Positions 6,055 through 6,875 of a stretch of 6,875 nucleotides of DNA are shown piece by piece; within the stretch, counting starts at the first letter, position 1, and every line of letters begins with the position of its first letter. The DNA is from Pseudomonadota bacterium (GTDB taxonomy: Bacteria; Pseudomonadota; Alphaproteobacteria; Rhizobiales; Hyphomicrobiaceae). A program made the position numbers and the translations under genes. The DNA is taken from contig JAEVZQ010000339.1 in assembly GCA_023392135.1 (NCBI GenBank), positions 1 through 6,875 on the forward strand, read 5' to 3'. Below the pieces are notes generated by a model. The model had not been told where the DNA came from. It did not search any database and saw only the letters and a program-made list of their open reading frames with translations.

Positions 6055-6875
6055 GCTCCGGTTGAGGGCGGCGTTGACGGCGACCCCGAAGCCCGCGATC
6101 AACAGCAGACCGGCGAACAGCGTCAGCAGCCACTGACGCCGGATCTCGTTTGCGAACTCCATCTCGACACCGTACCGGGCGAGCTGCTCCTCGTTATGAC
6201 GGAACCTCACCGGTACGCCCGCCTTGATCTGGTCGGAGCCGGCATGTCTTGCGCTGGTCAGGTGGGGCCAGCTCACCTGGCCGGGGTAGAACAGCTTGAT
6301 GTCGGTCCACGCCTGATCCCACCGCGGCTCATCGCCGTCGAACCGCGCAGCAACCATCCGGGCGTCGCGATCGAGCCCCAGGGTGACCGGCAGTGAGACG
6401 TAATGCCAGCGGCTGCCCAGTGCGTGGCGGTGAACTGCGAACGCGATATTGTAGACGCGCTTTTCGACGAAGGCTTTGTCGTCCAGAGGACTCGCGGTAT
6501 CCATGGCCCGGGTCAGCGTGACGTCCCAATAGCCATCCTGCCAGCGTGCCTTGCCTGCGACCTTGATGCTCGAGCGCGAGCCTTCGCCTTCTCTGAGCAG
6601 TCTGCGCGGAATCGTGTCGCCGTCCTTCCATTGCTGTGCGGGATCGAACGCGACGGCAGTCGCCTCGCTGATGAAGTAGGTATGCTCGAAGCCCAGCTTG
6701 CGCTGGATCAAATCATCCCAGCTCAACGCACGGCGACCTGTTTTTTCCGGATCGAGCATAAATCGAGGCTGCTTTGTTTCCGGATCCCAGTTGTCGGTGA
6801 ACGGACCCTTTCCCGAATCGCTGCCGCGCAGTTCAAAGATGTACTGGTCATCCGAGGCGCCGATTGGATTGGATC
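6043..6875 (-). CDS. Ethylbenzene-dehydrogenase-type heme-binding domain protein, membrane-anchored (5' end outside window)
   Basis: The frame is open to the right edge; 276 C-terminal residues are visible, and the first visible Met (6759) is clearly internal because conserved-looking sequence continues upstream (DDQYIFELRGSD). The pattern GDTIPRRLL...GSRSSIKVAGKARWQDGYWDVTLTR, followed by YNIAFAVH and RWHYVSLPVTLGL, is typical of the EB_dh (PF09459) heme-binding domain. That domain also forms the gamma subunits of ethylbenzene, dimethylsulfide, selenate and chlorate reductases or dehydrogenases. It is a beta-sandwich normally acting outside the cytoplasm, holding one heme. Here the motifs carry His at visible residues 148, 150 and 157. 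A single transmembrane helix (about 249-270, LLTLFAGLLLIAGFGVAVNAAL) with a short basic tail anchors the C-terminus. No CxxCH motif is visible. Coupled to the DUF2231-like gene. Domain call is good; physiological role, partner enzyme and electron donor are unknown. Confidence 0.78.
   Translation of the reverse strand, partial: SNPIGASDDQYIFELRGSDSGKGPFTDNWDPETKQPRFMLDPEKTGRRALSWDDLIQRKLGFEHTYFISEATAVAFDPAQQWKDGDTIPRRLLREGEGSRSSIKVAGKARWQDGYWDVTLTRAMDTASPLDDKAFVEKRVYNIAFAVHRHALGSRWHYVSLPVTLGLDRDARMVAARFDGDEPRWDQAWTDIKLFYPGQVSWPHLTSARHAGSDQIKAGVPVRFRHNEEQLARYGVEMEFANEIRRQWLLTLFAGLLLIAGFGVAVNAALNRSKGV

Noticed and set aside
6041..6133. Longer start for the DUF2231-like protein
   Set aside because: It would add 31 Arg-rich residues and overlap the heme-binding gene; the ATG at 6040 has a properly spaced ribosome binding site.
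5336..6396. Two consecutive plus-strand open frames opposite the minus-strand operon
   Set aside because: Their peptides are low-complexity, rich in Arg, Gln, Pro and Gly, and overlap two minus-strand genes with clear membrane helices and domain motifs.

Overview
The window is about 6.9 kb of GC-rich, densely coding DNA that looks like core chromosome of an alphaproteobacterium, most likely a Hyphomicrobiales (Rhizobiales)-type organism. That placement is inference. It rests on the paired periplasmic M16B peptidases, a short single-domain glucose-6-phosphate isomerase, a MutL with an intact endonuclease motif (usual in bacteria without MutH), and the base composition. No tRNA, rRNA, insertion sequence, CRISPR array or prophage remnant is visible.

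Plus strand, 1-5408: four genes in one direction. (1) The 3' part of a first M16 peptidase, entering from the left edge (3-725). (2) A complete exported second M16 peptidase (740-2113), 14 nt downstream. (3) pgi, glucose-6-phosphate isomerase (2211-3578), after a 97-nt gap holding a possible hairpin and a possible promoter. (4) mutL (3603-5408), 24 nt behind pgi and starting with GTG. The M16 pair shows complementary decay: the second protein has lost the zinc-binding HxxEH motif but keeps the substrate-binding Arg/Tyr pair, while the visible half of the first lacks that pair. This fits an obligate heterodimeric periplasmic protease. pgi and mutL are unrelated in function and are probably only transcriptionally linked.

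5409-5482: short convergent gap between mutL and a minus-strand operon. Two successive inverted repeats, one spanning the mutL stop codon, are likely the shared transcription end. Neither has a T-tract.

Minus strand, 5483-6875: the end of an operon entering from the right edge. A secreted or periplasmic ethylbenzene-dehydrogenase-type heme-binding domain protein with a C-terminal membrane anchor (6043-6875, 5' end missing) is followed after 2 nt by a five-helix DUF2231-like membrane protein (5483-6040) with several histidines. Together they suggest part of a membrane-bound electron-transfer complex whose other components lie outside the window. This is the least understood part of the sequence and the most worth following up; the other genes are ordinary housekeeping or well-known families.
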